A stretch of 64,000 nucleotides of DNA from Bathelium albidoporum (GCA_021031095.1 JAGFVP010000105.1:27552-91551), one strand, 5' to 3'. Counted from the stretch's first letter, positions 1 to 10,309 are shown. Numbers and translations: made by a program. Notes: a model not told the origin generated them from the sequence alone.

Positions 1-415
1 GGTTGAATGTTCAGTACAAGTCGCTTATCGGCGAAGATGTACGCCTGAAAAAGTTGCTCCAGGCTGACCTCTTTCAGTTCTTTGGATGTAGCTGACAGAG
101 AACCTGTGTAAAGCCATCTCATGAAAATTGGGAAACCATGGATGTCTTCGTCTTCATCAAGGGTCACTTCTTGTTTTTCGCTTACGTCCGTATCATTGGT
201 GAAGAGAATCCTGAAGTTCTCAGAGCTGTCACAGATTAACCCTTTGTGGACTTTACAGATTAGGATGTTTTCGTCCAGGGGTTTGACATTGACAGCAACA
301 ATTGTATCGGGGATATTTCTAGGCAGTCATTGTAAGCTCATTGAGTGGACGAACCGTAATACAGTGGTACTTACAGAATGGGCGGGGAAGGATAAACGCT
401 TTCATTTGCTGCCAT
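1..415 (-). CDS. BTB/POZ-domain protein (partial, runs off left edge)
   Basis: Two exons are seen, 415..375 and 318 to beyond position 1, joined by a 56-nt GTAAGT...CTAG intron (374..319). The spliced protein starts MAANESVYPSPPILNIPDTI. It then shows BTB landmarks: the segment ILICKVHKGLIC (residue ~38 on), then FRILF, then FPIFMRWLYTG, then LFQAYIFADKRLVLNI. This matches the common fungal BTB class, where the fold is used for dimerisation and often links substrates to Cul3 ligases; its partner here is unknown. The ATG at 415 is chosen because an upstream ATG lies in a frame that meets a stop after splicing. Only the N-terminal ~119 residues are in the window. No longer ORF covers it because the intron breaks the frame. 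Recognition as BTB is firm; cellular role is not. Confidence 0.82.
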
Positions 416-1578
416 CGCGCTCGCGCTCGTTGCAGAGACATTGTAGCTGAAAGCGGCTGGAAATTCTTAATCGCAATGAAAACTCCTTTTCACAGTTGGT
501 GTACTAATCGTTGCGGATCACGCTAGAGCTATGTTGGACAAGATGATTGTTCCAGTAAGAGTTGTCTGTCAGTGAAGCGGTGGATGGAGCAGCAATCAAT
601 CAATGTACAAGAAGGCCAGTCAAGTACAATGACGTCGCTCCTGCAACAGTCAAGGTTCACTAAAGAGTATGGTAGAATTGTGACAACAAGTTTGATCACA
701 CCAAGTCTGAGACTTCGGGTTGGACAGACCTCGCTGGTTCCTACACGCTCCCGGTGATCAGTCATGATCACTTGCCATCACTACGATCGCTGCTCGTCAC
801 AGGTGAACAGTGGTACAGTGTTCAGTAATGACCTGTCCGCTTCCCAACTGATCACTGCTGAGCGTAAGGCTGAGTCTAAAGTCGAGCCTGTATGTGGGAT
901 CCTATCATTCGCGTAAGCACCATACTTATCCAACAGCGTGGTCATCACACTTGTCAGACCGCTTCATATATGCTTAAAAGCAATGAATGCTTGTCGAACA
1001 TGAGCCTGGTCTTTCGGTAGGAAGAAGGAATGCCTTCTGGATGCAGAATATGACTGTCTCGGGAGCTGAGGTTCCATTTGGTATGATGGCTCTCCTCTTA
1101 AATGCATCAGAGACAAGTCAACTCGCAGATTAAACGCAGTTTACGGTCTTTCGCATGAGCACCTGTTGTTCATTTTACTGCCGGAACATGCTTTGAATGG
1201 CGTTGCAGAGTTCTTTCTCTATAAAGATAGGATTGGAGGAGAACGTCGGTCATCTTTGCTTCAAGCAATGATCCCGATCGTGATCTTCGGAACGGTCGCG
1301 GTCAGGCCGGTCAGAGACACTGTAGTACTAGCACGAAAGCGGCCATGGCGAAAGCTCTGGTACACCGTACACCGAGCCATAATACTCTAAGAAATATGAA
1401 CATCAAGTTCTGGCAAGCTGGTTACGAGAACCCAGGATGAATGTTGGAGCGAAGTGATGAGATGAGATTGTGGGGTAGGCAAATATAGAAGTCAACCCCA
1501 GTCCGTGCGCGATCCCAATCAACGCGCGCATCTCGTCTTTTCGCCCACACACCTTCAAAAATTAATATCTCCACCAAT
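416..1578. other. Intergenic, no gene recognised
   Basis: Open frames here are short (up to ~80 codons), overlap one another on both strands and show no recognisable motif. The stretch next to 415 presumably holds the promoter of the BTB gene. I see nothing else that I can support. Confidence 0.5.
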
Positions 1579-1692
1579 ATGGAGCCTATTAATGCCGCAT
1601 TAGCATATTTGGAAACCGCTGAAGTTATTGATTATTCTGAGATAGTGAGAAAATCTAACATCACTTCTTTAACCCTAGCGCGGCGCTATTAA
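1579..1692 (+). pseudogene. 5' fragment of a second pogo-type transposase
   Basis: Translation from ATG 1579 gives MEPINAALAYLETAEV and then a helix-turn-helix-like stretch ending SLTLARRY before a TAA stop. This start (MxPIxxALAxLE...) followed by SxLxRR is the usual N-terminal Psq-type DNA-binding segment of fungal Fot1/pogo transposases. Only about 37 codons survive in frame; weak similarity continues past the stop. It is on the opposite strand to the pogo element at 1746-3710 and lies just outside its left terminal repeat, so it looks like the remains of an older element into which the second inserted. Confidence 0.6.
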
Positions 1693-1745
1693 AATGTTAC
1701 AGTGTTAAGAAAGCTGTCAGAACCACCTGGATCCGGCCCACACTA

Positions 1746-1757
1746 CGATTCGGCCCA
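1746..1757 (+). repeat. Left terminal inverted repeat of the pogo element
   Basis: CGATTCGGCCCA, preceded by TA at 1744-1745. It pairs exactly with 3699-3710; beyond these 12 bases the two ends diverge. Confidence 0.85.
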
Positions 1758-1810
1758 ACCATCCCATTTTCGTCTCATTAATTAGAAATTGATTATCTCA
1801 ACAACAACAA

Positions 1811-3627
1811 TTAAATCTGGAATTGTGTACACATATGCTCATAGCCTGTAGCTGCCTGCTCCCGTCCTGTATTTTTGGTGATCTGTACAGGTGGTGGTGC
1901 AGCTGGAGTTGGTGCAGCTACTGTTTCTGAGGCAATGGACTGCTTGATCAACTCCACCGTAGCAAATAGCTCATTTGGTCCTAATTTAATAGGTTTTTTA
2001 GCTGGACGGAAAGCTAGCCTATCCAGCTGCTGTTTCAGCTGCTTATTCTGTGAATCCAGCGCTGCTGTCTCACATGCTGCCTTAGATAAGGCCTTCTGTG
2101 TCTTACGGAACAGCTTCTTCGTGCTTGTAGAGAGCGCACATGCCTTATGAAGCGCGCGCACTGCTGTAACAAGTTCCTGTTCACCTCGTGATGTATCAAA
2201 TGAGATGGTTCTTGCTCGTTTCTAAGCCATAGGCGATTCTGGCTTGTTTGGCAAGCTGTTTAAAGTGAAAACAAACGGTGACGACAGAGGCACACTAGGG
2301 TTATGTGGATAAATGCCTGCTGCCTTCCTCGCTGCTCTAAGGTTCTTCTTAGTGAAGCCTTCCTGACGTGCCTGATAATAACAGTCTGTAAAACGACTCT
2401 TTTTGACAGGTAAAACATCATTAAAGCACGCCAACGCCTCTATATATGCCTTATACTTGCTCTTAACAGGGCTGAAACCACAGAGGTCCAATAGCTACAG
2501 GATATGTGAGGTATGTGATGGTATAAACACCAGAGTAATCTTAAGACCCACCTTACAAACGTATGAGAACTTAACTGTTACGTGATTCCCGTGACTGTTA
2601 AGCATAAGGAGACGCTATTTTCCATCAGTAGGATGTGTTTGTGGATTAAATACACGGTGTAGCTAAACTAAACCAATCTCATTTATTATCCGGCCATTAA
2701 GAGACGTCGTATAATACCAATCTGGGATACTATCCAGTGCAAACCAGTTCATTTAAAAGCTTTTACCCTTAAAAATAACAAGGGGATTAATACGGCTGCC
2801 GGTGGTGTTTACGGCTTTAATCACTAAGACCTATTCACGTGTTTCAGGTGTGATCTTAATAACTGATTTCTTTTTAGCACTGGTAAGAACTCATAAGTTC
2901 GTACATACGCCTAATGTCAAGGTTATACAAGGCACCCTTACAGCAGCAAGGGTAGTAAACTGTGGAGATTCGACTGTTCTAGCCTTCACAGCTGATAAAT
3001 CAAGGGATTTCAGAAGAATGAGAGCCTGGCACAAGATTGAGGGTTTATTTGTGTATATAAGCAGCTCAATTCTCGTAGAGATTGAATCAAGCAGAGGTGC
3101 TTCCGAACTGTAATCTTGACGCCTAAATCTAGGCCTTGTTCATCCATATTCCATATGTCCTCTATACGGATATTATGCTTTAATCTTAGCTCTTCTACCT
3201 GTTTTAGGAAGGCAATAATCTGCTCTTTTATAATATTTTTAGCCCTAACACCATACAGCTTTCGTCAAACAGTTGTGGTAACAGAAGGATTACAAGATAA
3301 GAAGTGTGATGCCTAATTTTTTCCTAGTGGATTATTGTCTCCACTAGATCTCAGGATTTAAGCAGTTATATCACGGAGACGAGTATGGTTAGGAGGGTAT
3401 CCACGCGCGTCCTCTTTAAGGATCCACTTAGCTAAAAAAGCTTCCTGTTAAGGAGACAATCGCTGCTGTGATTCGTGGGATTTATACTTGTTTTGTTAAC
3501 CGTGTAGTCGTTTCTTAAATATCGTGCGGGGCACACCGTACGCGTCAGCGCACGCGTTTTTTGAGGTATAAGTGCCTGCATTAAATTCAGCAATAGCCAT
3601 TGCAATAATGGCTTCGCGATCGGCCAT
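1811..3627 (-). pseudogene. pogo/Fot1-type DDE transposase, inactivated
   Basis: Read from ATG 3627 the relic begins MADREAIIAMAIAEFNAGTY with the Psq/CENP-B-like HTH (YGVPRTIFKKRLHG), followed by a stop. Downstream pieces in shifting frames carry DDE-domain landmarks: IEDIWNMDEQGLDLGV (first Asp region), INPLVIFKGKSF, PDWYYTTSLNGRIINEIGLV and LLMLNSHGNHV (second Asp region, where Asp has become Asn). Then comes the terminal RQEGFTKKNLRAARKAAGIYPHNP block and a coiled-coil tail ending near 1811. At least five stops or frame breaks plus an inserted LTR make it non-functional. Without the LTR it would have coded for about 530 residues, normal for the family. Confidence 0.85.
2915..3121 (+). mobile_element. 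Solo LTR (Ty1/copia-like) nested in the pogo element
   Basis: A 207-bp segment starts TGTCAAGG and ends CTTGACG. It contains a TATATAA box (about 3054) near its 3' third. It is flanked by the 5-bp direct repeat CCTAA (2910-2914 and 3122-3126). It interrupts the transposase relic exactly where the reading resumes on both sides. A related copy lies at 15054-15255. TG...CA-like ends, a 5-bp target duplication and an internal promoter point to a solo LTR; family assignment is by general look only. Confidence 0.75.
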
Positions 3628-3698
3628 ATTGAGACAATATTGGTGGTGGTGGAGGTGGCGAAACAGGATGGTAACGAATTATTTGGTGGTGGCAATGC

Positions 3699-3710
3699 TG
3701 GGCCGAATCG
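3699..3710 (-). repeat. Right terminal inverted repeat of the pogo element
   Basis: TGGGCCGAATCG on the plus strand, followed by TA at 3711-3712. It is the exact inverse of 1746-1757. Confidence 0.85.
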
Positions 3711-3864
3711 TAGAATAGAATAGACACCGAGTTTTCACATCTTGGGTGACGACACGAAACACATCAAATCATCTGAGTACCTTATCTGCGGCGAAGCGAC
3801 CGTGAGCCCGAAGGTCCAATTCCGCCAATACAGTTGCATTGCAGCTCGAGGAAACAATTCTGTG

Positions 3865-4749
3865 TCAAGTCGAATGATTTCGATTGAGAAAATCAGTTGC
3901 AAGGAAGCCATGCCCGTCAAACGCACGAGTCCTCTCGGCCCAAAGCTTCAGTTCCTCGTAATCACGACACTGCCTTTGGGGGCCCCGGCCCGAGAGGCCT
4001 TTGATGCGATCGACGGCGGGTTCGATCGGGGGGTCCGCGGGGCGAATAAGACTTTGCCGCAAATACTCGAAACAATGTCCTACATGCTCTTTTTTGTCGT
4101 GGTGGAAATCGAAGTCTTGTAGCTGCTGGTCCGGAGAGTCATCATAATAGGCTCTTCGAATTGTATACTGGTTTGGCTGTTATTATAGGGAGAAACAGGC
4201 ATGGAGATGGAGATTTACCAGGCAGTGAAATACACTGACAACAGAAAATTCAGGCGCAAGGTGTACATCACGAACATACCCCAAGCCATCTGTGGCTCTG
4301 TTAGCAACAGTCATGTCTAGCAGCTTTGGTTCATCTTACTTGGTATTAAAGCATCCCACACTGGCTCCGGACGTCCCTTGGCCGCCGGTGGGTCAGCAAA
4401 GCTTTCGTTGTATTGGAACACTTTGGCTATCCATCCAATGTTGACTGGGGAATCGTACAGAAATCAGCTCCGAACTACATAAGCGATACAGAAATTGAGC
4501 TGGTGATCCCGCGTACATACCTCGGGGCACCACAGCTGGGTAGGCAGCAGTGGCTCCACGCTTCGATCCAACAAGAATGCCACTGATAAAGACGACACTT
4601 GCGAGTAGAATTATCAATAGAAGCGACGCAATGATGCGGCGATAGTCCCTTCTTGAGCTTGATCCGTCACGGTCGACAGCCTTCTCAAAGTCCTTCTCTG
4701 ATCGCATAATAGGCCGATACTTCGTGGATACCGAATCCTGCGGTTTCAT
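3865..4749 (-). CDS. UstYa-family (DUF3328) membrane oxidase, copy 1
   Basis: Four exons, 4749..4521, 4444..4340, 4289..4219 and 4176..3865, splice in frame to 238 residues. A polar N-terminus is followed by one membrane segment (about residues 39-58, IIASLLLIILLASVVFISG). Then come the family blocks: VFQYNESFADPP, PVWDALIPNGLGYV, VVSVFHCL and the second HxxHC motif, HVGHCFEYLRQS, followed by the usual RQCRDYEELKLWA ending. UstYa proteins catalyse oxidative cyclisation or hydroxylation of peptides in ustiloxin/phomopsin-type RiPP pathways and some other fungal pathways, anchored in the membrane. Here the first HxxHC motif is reduced to FHC (three residues missing), so activity is uncertain. 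It lies tail-on to the rhodopsin-domain gene and 4 kb from a second UstYa gene. Family identity is sure. Confidence 0.85.
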
Positions 4750-5295
4750 TGTGATGCATCATTGTCGTGTGAGTTAAAGTCCCGTTCACGAATTTTTTGA
4801 AAAGAGCAGTGAAGCTGCATACAGTCTCACAAGCCTGGCGGATCGTACAATGAGCTTGGAGCACATCCAACACATCTTCTTCCCAATGAGAATAGGGCGT
4901 CAAGGGCCAGGCGACTGATGCCTGCAGTTTGCTGATCTCCTTTTGACGGTAACCGGCCGACGTCGCACGCGGCTGATCCTCAGCTCTCGAGGCTGGGACA
5001 TCACATACATGCCTTATACGTCTACTCCACGCAAATGCCGATAAGGTTCAGGAGATGCTCGTCCCATTATCCATTCCAAGACAAATTCCCGCATGGTACG
5101 TGTCAGCATCACGGATGATAGACATGTTGCGTCCCTTAGTGCGGCCCCACAGAATAAAATGCAATGCTACCCAAATACTCCGAATCGAGGCAGACCATTG
5201 CACTACCGCCCACTTTGATGGAGATAGGAATACTAGGCTGCCACTTCTCTACATAGCGTCATCGCCGGACTTAGGAGCAAGTTTATGGTCCAGGC
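4750..5295. other. Intergenic, no gene recognised
   Basis: This is the upstream region of the first UstYa gene and the tail of the rhodopsin-domain gene. Short overlapping frames on both strands have no recognisable motif. Confidence 0.45.
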
Positions 5296-7122
5296 TCAGA
5301 AATGACGTGGTTGCAGTGCGCATACTACGAAGGTACAGGTAGGTCTCATGAGAAGACTGAGGCTGCAGTCCTTTGAGACCATCTTCAAATCCTTAGACAG
5401 GTCGCAAGGGATCTCAAAGATATTTGATGAATGTAGCTTATAGACTTGCTGTGTCAAAGCTGCCCAATGCAAGTAGGCGATAGATCTTTTCCAAAGTCTC
5501 TTAACCTTGGGGGGTACAATTTTTGGCAGCAAGCTGTCAAGTTTTACACAGGTGCGAGGTACTATGGAAAAAGAGCGCTTTTGTCTTAGCTTCATACCTC
5601 TTTCTTCAGCCGCTCGAACAATGTTGATCGATTGAATTACTTCCCTGTTCACTATGACCTCGCCTCTACCTGCATCTGAATGTCCCTTTTGAGAAGCCAT
5701 TGGACCAACAGCATATGCCTGATGATGACCATCCAGCCCAGGATATACGTTTGTTGCGTATGGCGTGAGGGACGTCTGAGACTCTGCTTCGCCGCGGTGT
5801 TCTTTTGAGTCTGCATCTGATAGACGCGTCCGTGTCTCTAGGCCGAGGGACCGAAGGGACAGTGCCGACCTGAAGCTGCGGATAATGCCTTCGGGAGACC
5901 AACCCATGAACAGCGGCTGTAGAGTGGGGAGGCAGACGGCGACCATGCCAACCCCCTTTTCTAGCATGCCCCAGAACATCAAGATACCAACCACGCCTGA
6001 AGCACAAGGAATTAGCACACCTCCAAGAGGATGGGCATGATATCTGACTCACCAATAAGGTCATCCGCTGGTAGACCCACTACTGTGGGGTGCGAAAGCA
6101 CTGAGCAGATTAATCTTCAGCCTCCAATCTTCTCAATTCAGTGGCGAAACCTTACCTCGAGGCCCAAGAATCTCCGCGAACAGGGCCATTCTAGTGATCC
6201 CACAGGAGGTAGCTCTTCGCTTGGTCAGTATACGACGGGACAGGTTGCGAAGCCCACCTACAGTGCTCCCACCATGAGCGTAAAAATGACGGCGAGATTC
6301 CGGCGAATGGGCATCTTCAGCGCCAAAACCTAGAATAGAGCATTAGCTGGGCGGAAATCTTGATCAATGACTATGGTCGTACCAGAGGTACAGGCAAAAC
6401 TAGAATACCCAGATCGACTACTACGTCAAATACTGCAAGGCATACCAAAATTACGAAAGTATCCACGCATTGCATCTTCAGTGTGCCAAGTGATTCAAAG
6501 TTTGCTTGAAGATGCGGTCCGTAAGCTGCTAGAATTGCCACAAAGAAAGTCACTGCCCATGCTACAGCTGCCCCTATGAGCGTCCAGCTTACGATATTGA
6601 ATGCGGTACCTCGAAAGATGCGCCGGTAGAAGAACAAAATCGAAAGCTTCAATGTCATTAGCGTCCAGACTTGAATTAAGTCAAAAGACGTTTCGAGCTA
6701 CGTTCGAATGAGTAGAAGCAGCGGCGGAAGGGCTTTTTTCATCACCTTTTAAAGCAAGACTTGATGCTCGTCCAAGTGACTGTACGAATTTGGTCCAAAC
6801 CCTAGAGGTGAGTGAAAACCGATCGTATGAGTACGAAACCCTACTCGGCGATAAGCAATATGAACCCCACACTTCATGAGGTCGAGGTTACCAGCAATCA
6901 TGATCGAACATTCCCCGATAACCAAAATCTACACTGTTTAGAGAATTTCTCTGGTGATGTTCGAGTGATACTAGTACCAGTGCGAGAATGCATAGCGTCG
7001 TCGATATCCAACCCTACTTTCTTGTATCTGACTGCGAAACGGGACCCGACTGCCACAATGCTGAGAAGTATGAACAAAATTCCCACTGTTAGCACACTTG
7101 TTGGATTCACGTAGAAAGCCAT
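5296..7122 (-). CDS. PTH11-like rhodopsin-domain integral membrane protein (possibly frameshifted)
   Basis: Exons of the fungal rhodopsin-like domain family are seen in order. The first starts at ATG 7122 with TM1 (VLTVGILFILLSIVAVGSRF) ending KKVGLDIDD. Later exons carry LKLSILFFYRRIF, WTLIGAAVAWAVTFFVAIL, FVILVCLAVFDVVVDLGILVL, LKMPIRRNLAVIFTLMVGAL, CGITRMALFAEIL and finally GVVGILMFWGMLEKGVGMVA followed by CLPTLQPL (last exon from 5996). These proteins have seven membrane helices and are often sensors or of unknown role; they occur near secondary-metabolite genes. After DIDD the expected second helix (LCILALVLVSLEHH) is readable only one base out of frame, so a frameshift or an unrecognised small intron exists there. 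The exact end is uncertain because the tail after EVIVNREV is unusually long. Its place between two UstYa genes suggests membership in the same group. Confidence 0.68.
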
Positions 7123-8077
7123 AAGAATCGAGGAAAGATTTCCAAGGGAAAGGGATTGAGTGGACAATCTTCGTGAAGAAGTCGTTTATGACTAAAAAGA
7201 GGTCTGGCAAAACGAGTAATTGAGTCGACAGCAGATTGCCAGGACGAATGGACAGAATCGCTAGACCATGAGAAATAAGCACCACTCTCGGAGCGTCAAA
7301 CCGCCCACATCCCTCCCGCAGATTTGATTGGCAGAGAAGAAACCGCCCACCTGAGCAGTGGACCCACTCCAACCAGGCCGATCGCGAGATGCATCGCTTG
7401 GGACTGCGTTTCTATGTACGTGTTGATACACAGACTCGTCATGACTTCCCAGCTCTGTATTCCCTCCGCGCCGTAGCACTGCGTGATTGGAAGTGGTTCC
7501 CCGCGGTCTCAGCTGGGGGGAACAAGCCACTTCGTGCATACTGTAGAAAATACCAAAATGATCAAATTGGGACAGAGTTACAGGGGATTATATACTCTGA
7601 CACATACGAGGTAGGGCAGGGCGACACCCTCTCCCACTCGGTGAACGAGGCGGTAAATCCGTGCGGCACGCATTTAATATGGGGCATTCGAGGCCCACTC
7701 TAGGTCGAAACTGCACAGTCGCCTTACATAGAATGAAAAACAAGAAGGTAGACTCTTGGCGGCTCGGTAGGGTCGGTGTGATTGTTGGGGGTTCCCACAT
7801 ATCGGTCCGCAGAATGGTTTTGCTGAGCTCGGACCCCGAAATCTTCGGAGTAGAATAGGCATCTGGCCAGGACCAGATTGGCTACGGATCATCGTACTGA
7901 TGAGACGGTATAGTCTAGCATCCTGTCAATGCCGCATTTGGAATATGGGTTGGAACGAGTCTGTTGCATCGAGTCGGTGCTCTATGCGCGGTGTGTTTTC
8001 CTGTCCTGCTAGCTCTACATGATATTGATAGCCTGTCCAAGCAATAACTACCAGCTCTGAGACTGCAGAACCCCGTC
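7123..8077. other. Intergenic between divergent rhodopsin-domain and UstYa genes
   Basis: About 950 bp between the start of the minus-strand membrane protein and the start of the plus-strand UstYa gene. Open frames on both strands are mutually overlapping and unrecognised, so this is probably a shared promoter region. Confidence 0.45.
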
Positions 8078-8946
8078 ATGGATTCCAAATATTCCTTGAT
8101 CACCGCTAATGCCCAAGAGCCTTCGAAAAGGCTTGTCAAAAAGACCAGCTTCTTACTTCAAGTGTCTCTTTTGATAGTGCTTTCGGCGAATCTTGGGCTC
8201 TGGCTCCACGAACTTCTGTCGAACCACTCCAGTGTTCCTCAAGATTATGGTGATGTAGCTTCCAGATTACGACAAATATTTCTAACTTTTTGATAGCAGA
8301 GACATTCGACCAAAAACAAGTATGGACCAACTTTTGGTGGCACACAGAGTATAGTCCGTTGAACCATACTGAGAGCGATCACCTGTGGGAAGAAATTCTA
8401 CATCAGCATGGTTTCGTTGCCATTGACCGCACATGGGCGGCTGATCACGGTTGGCCTATCTCTATGTACCTTCCGAGCGATCATAGCAAAGGTGTCTACC
8501 TTCTGGAAGCTTATCATCAGTTACATTGTCTTGTCAGTAATCCTAATAGCTGCTAGACTTTTCTAATTCGTACAGCGCATTATTCGTAAAATCTTCTGGG
8601 AATCTGTCGAGAGTCGTGAATATACATATCATCCCAGCAGCCATATGGAACATTGTTTTGATGCGCTAACACAGGTCCGCACTCTCCAATCTCACAAATT
8701 CTATATCATTTATGCTCTTACCTTTAGTCTACGATCTGCAACGCCGACAATACACCTTTGTACACTTTTGGCGATAAGATCGCCGGAGACGGGCAACTTC
8801 ATCAATGCCACGATTGGAATGAGCTTCGAGAATACGCCTCCGCTAACACGGCGTGTAATAGAGATTCGATAGGAGACATACCACTTGGTGATCATTTTGG
8901 ACACTGTGATCATGGCAATGATGGGGTGCAAGCTCTTGATTACTGA
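8078..8946 (+). CDS. UstYa-family (DUF3328) membrane oxidase, copy 2
   Basis: Four exons, 8078..8249, 8300..8532, 8576..8674 and 8728..8946, splice in frame to 240 residues. The N-terminus is cytosolic-type and polar. It is followed by one membrane helix (about residues 26-47, FLLQVSLLIVLSANLGLWLHEL), then TESDHLWEEI and the first HxxHC motif, YHQLHCL, which is split from the next exon. The second motif, HMEHCFDALTQ, precedes STICNADNTPLYTF and HQCHDWNELREYA. Both catalytic HxxHC motifs are intact, unlike copy 1. A C-terminal extension contains a further HFGHC. UstYa enzymes act on ribosomal peptides (oxidative ring closure) in known pathways. This copy lies 1.5 kb upstream of the small secreted peptide gene. 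Alternative: a UstYa working on a non-peptide product, as occurs in some NRPS pathways. Confidence 0.9.
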
Positions 8947-9173
8947 GATACTCTACCGCAATGAGCGATCTTGTGAGCGTTGTGGACATTCCTATATCAA
9001 TACTTTCAGATAATTTACGTTCTGACAACGGGGGCAATCGCGCATAATTCACGGGCATTTTTACAGCATCCATCTACTCCAGGGGTTTGCTAGGCGATAC
9101 GGTAGATAGCACAGTCATCTTTGATAATGCATACGATAGAGATTCGAGCAACATCAATCTTTCCCGCGAGGGG

Positions 9174-9418
9174 CTACGAATTAAGGTACGCCGCCGTCCA
9201 CTACATGGGTAAAGGTAGCAACAGTAATTGTTTGCCGAACTTACTTGTACCATACCACACGGTAGCTTTTTTGCCAATGCTTCCGGTGCGTCCTCGTCAA
9301 GGCAGCAAGCTAAGTGGGCCTCAATCAACGCTTTAGCTGCTATCTTGTCCACATCTGTTGATGTGGTGAAGTTTGTAGAGTCAGACGCGAACTCGCAGGG
9401 CCGCGCATTAGTCGCCAT
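9174..9418 (-). CDS. Possible small two-exon gene of unknown function
   Basis: Exon 9418..9245 (58 codons from ATG) ends MVQ at a GTAAGT donor. A 44-nt intron ends CATGTAG, and a nine-codon exon (9200..9174) closes with TAG. The 66-residue product has no signal peptide or membrane segment. It contains five Cys residues (one CC pair) and an Ala-rich helix-like centre (DKIAAKALIEAHLACCL). I recognise no family. The good donor and short intron favour a real gene, but no outside evidence exists. It lies between the intact UstYa gene and the secreted peptide gene. Confidence 0.3.
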
Positions 9419-10279
9419 CAGTAATGTTGGCTGTGGCTAAATGTGTTGGTTCCGATCGATTGGAACTCGCGACCATTGATGTTCATCGAGTGTCTGGAAT
9501 CATTGTGTGCTGAAGACGATCATGTCTTGCAGTTGATCGGAGACACGCTCCAAAGGTCACCAGTGCGCGCGTTCGTTGCATCTTTGCCGCTTGGCTGCAG
9601 CTTATTTGCGCAAGGCGTTTTGGATCGCCATCAATCATGCAAGCGGAAATAACAAATGTCGCAACTGAGTGGGTCTTATACCACTTTCCTAGGTAGGTTC
9701 GTCCGAAATCTGTCGCGCCCCGCCAAACAGGTCGATTCAATCGAGCGGATTGGTCGAACTCCCTATTTTTGTGGTGGCTTGTGCTAAACACCGGATTCAG
9801 GACGGCGACGTACCCAAAGCTACTGCGCGAGACCCGTGAACCTTGCTGTATTCAGCCTTAGGTACTTTGCCTTACGGTAGTCCGGACTGGCCCGCAGTGG
9901 ATCCAGCTCCTGCTGCAAGCATTCTTGACTCTCAGGTGATGTGAAACTCTTGATACTAAATTACTAACTTCGTCACAGTGAGAGCCCTGGCTACCACGTT
10001 GGCAGTTTGTATTGATGTTGGTGGCTGAGACAGCATATGGTCACATACCTATCTCCGGTACAGGTCTAACGGCGTCCGGTGGCTCATCTTTTGATGAAAG
10101 GCATGTTTCCAGCTTCGGCAGTTGTATTAGAGTAGCGCAAAAGACTGTATGTAAAGGAAAGGCAGCGAGCTCTGCAGGTATCAGGCAATGCCGCTTTTGG
10201 GTTCTCTCAGCCACTAGCCCCATTACCGAGCTGTCGACATCCGATTGACGGTATGTTCTGCGTGAGACAATAAACCCTA
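9419..10279. other. No recognised gene; contains an isolated intron-like signal
   Basis: At 9938-9979 there is a strong intron-like stretch: GTGATG donor, perfect TACTAAC branch sequence and TCACAG acceptor. Flanking frames carry nothing I recognise and soon meet stops, so this could be the trace of a decayed gene. The remainder shows only short overlapping frames. Confidence 0.35.
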
Positions 10280-10293
10280 GCCGCTTTGGCGGC
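10280..10293. promoter_or_regulatory. GC-rich palindrome upstream of the small peptide gene
   Basis: GCCGCTTTGGCGGC is a perfect inverted repeat, GCCGC-N4-GCGGC, placed 17 bp before the TATA box of the peptide gene. Inverted CCG/CGG half-sites are the usual targets of Zn2Cys6 fungal activators, which control many pathways of this kind. The regulator is not identified, and the link is inference from shape and position. Confidence 0.5.
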
Positions 10294-10309
10294 ATGGCTA
10301 GTAATCCAT

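Larger units (their letters stand above)
1746..3710 (-). mobile_element. Decayed pogo/Fot1-type DNA transposon with TIRs and TA target sites
   Basis: The ends are CGATTCGGCCCA (1746-1757) and its exact reverse complement (3699-3710). Each end is flanked by a TA dinucleotide (1744-1745 and 3711-3712), the target duplicated by Tc1/mariner/pogo elements. Between them, on the minus strand, is a broken DDE transposase. The 1965-bp length includes a nested 207-bp solo LTR, so the original element was about 1.75 kb. In-frame stops at places where Gln codons are expected suggest C-to-T change, consistent with repeat-induced point mutation, though I could not calculate RIP indices. Confidence 0.88.

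Noticed and set aside
121..526. Plus-strand open frames of 61-109 codons at the left end
   Set aside because: They are antisense to the spliced BTB gene, whose minus-strand translation has clear domain motifs.
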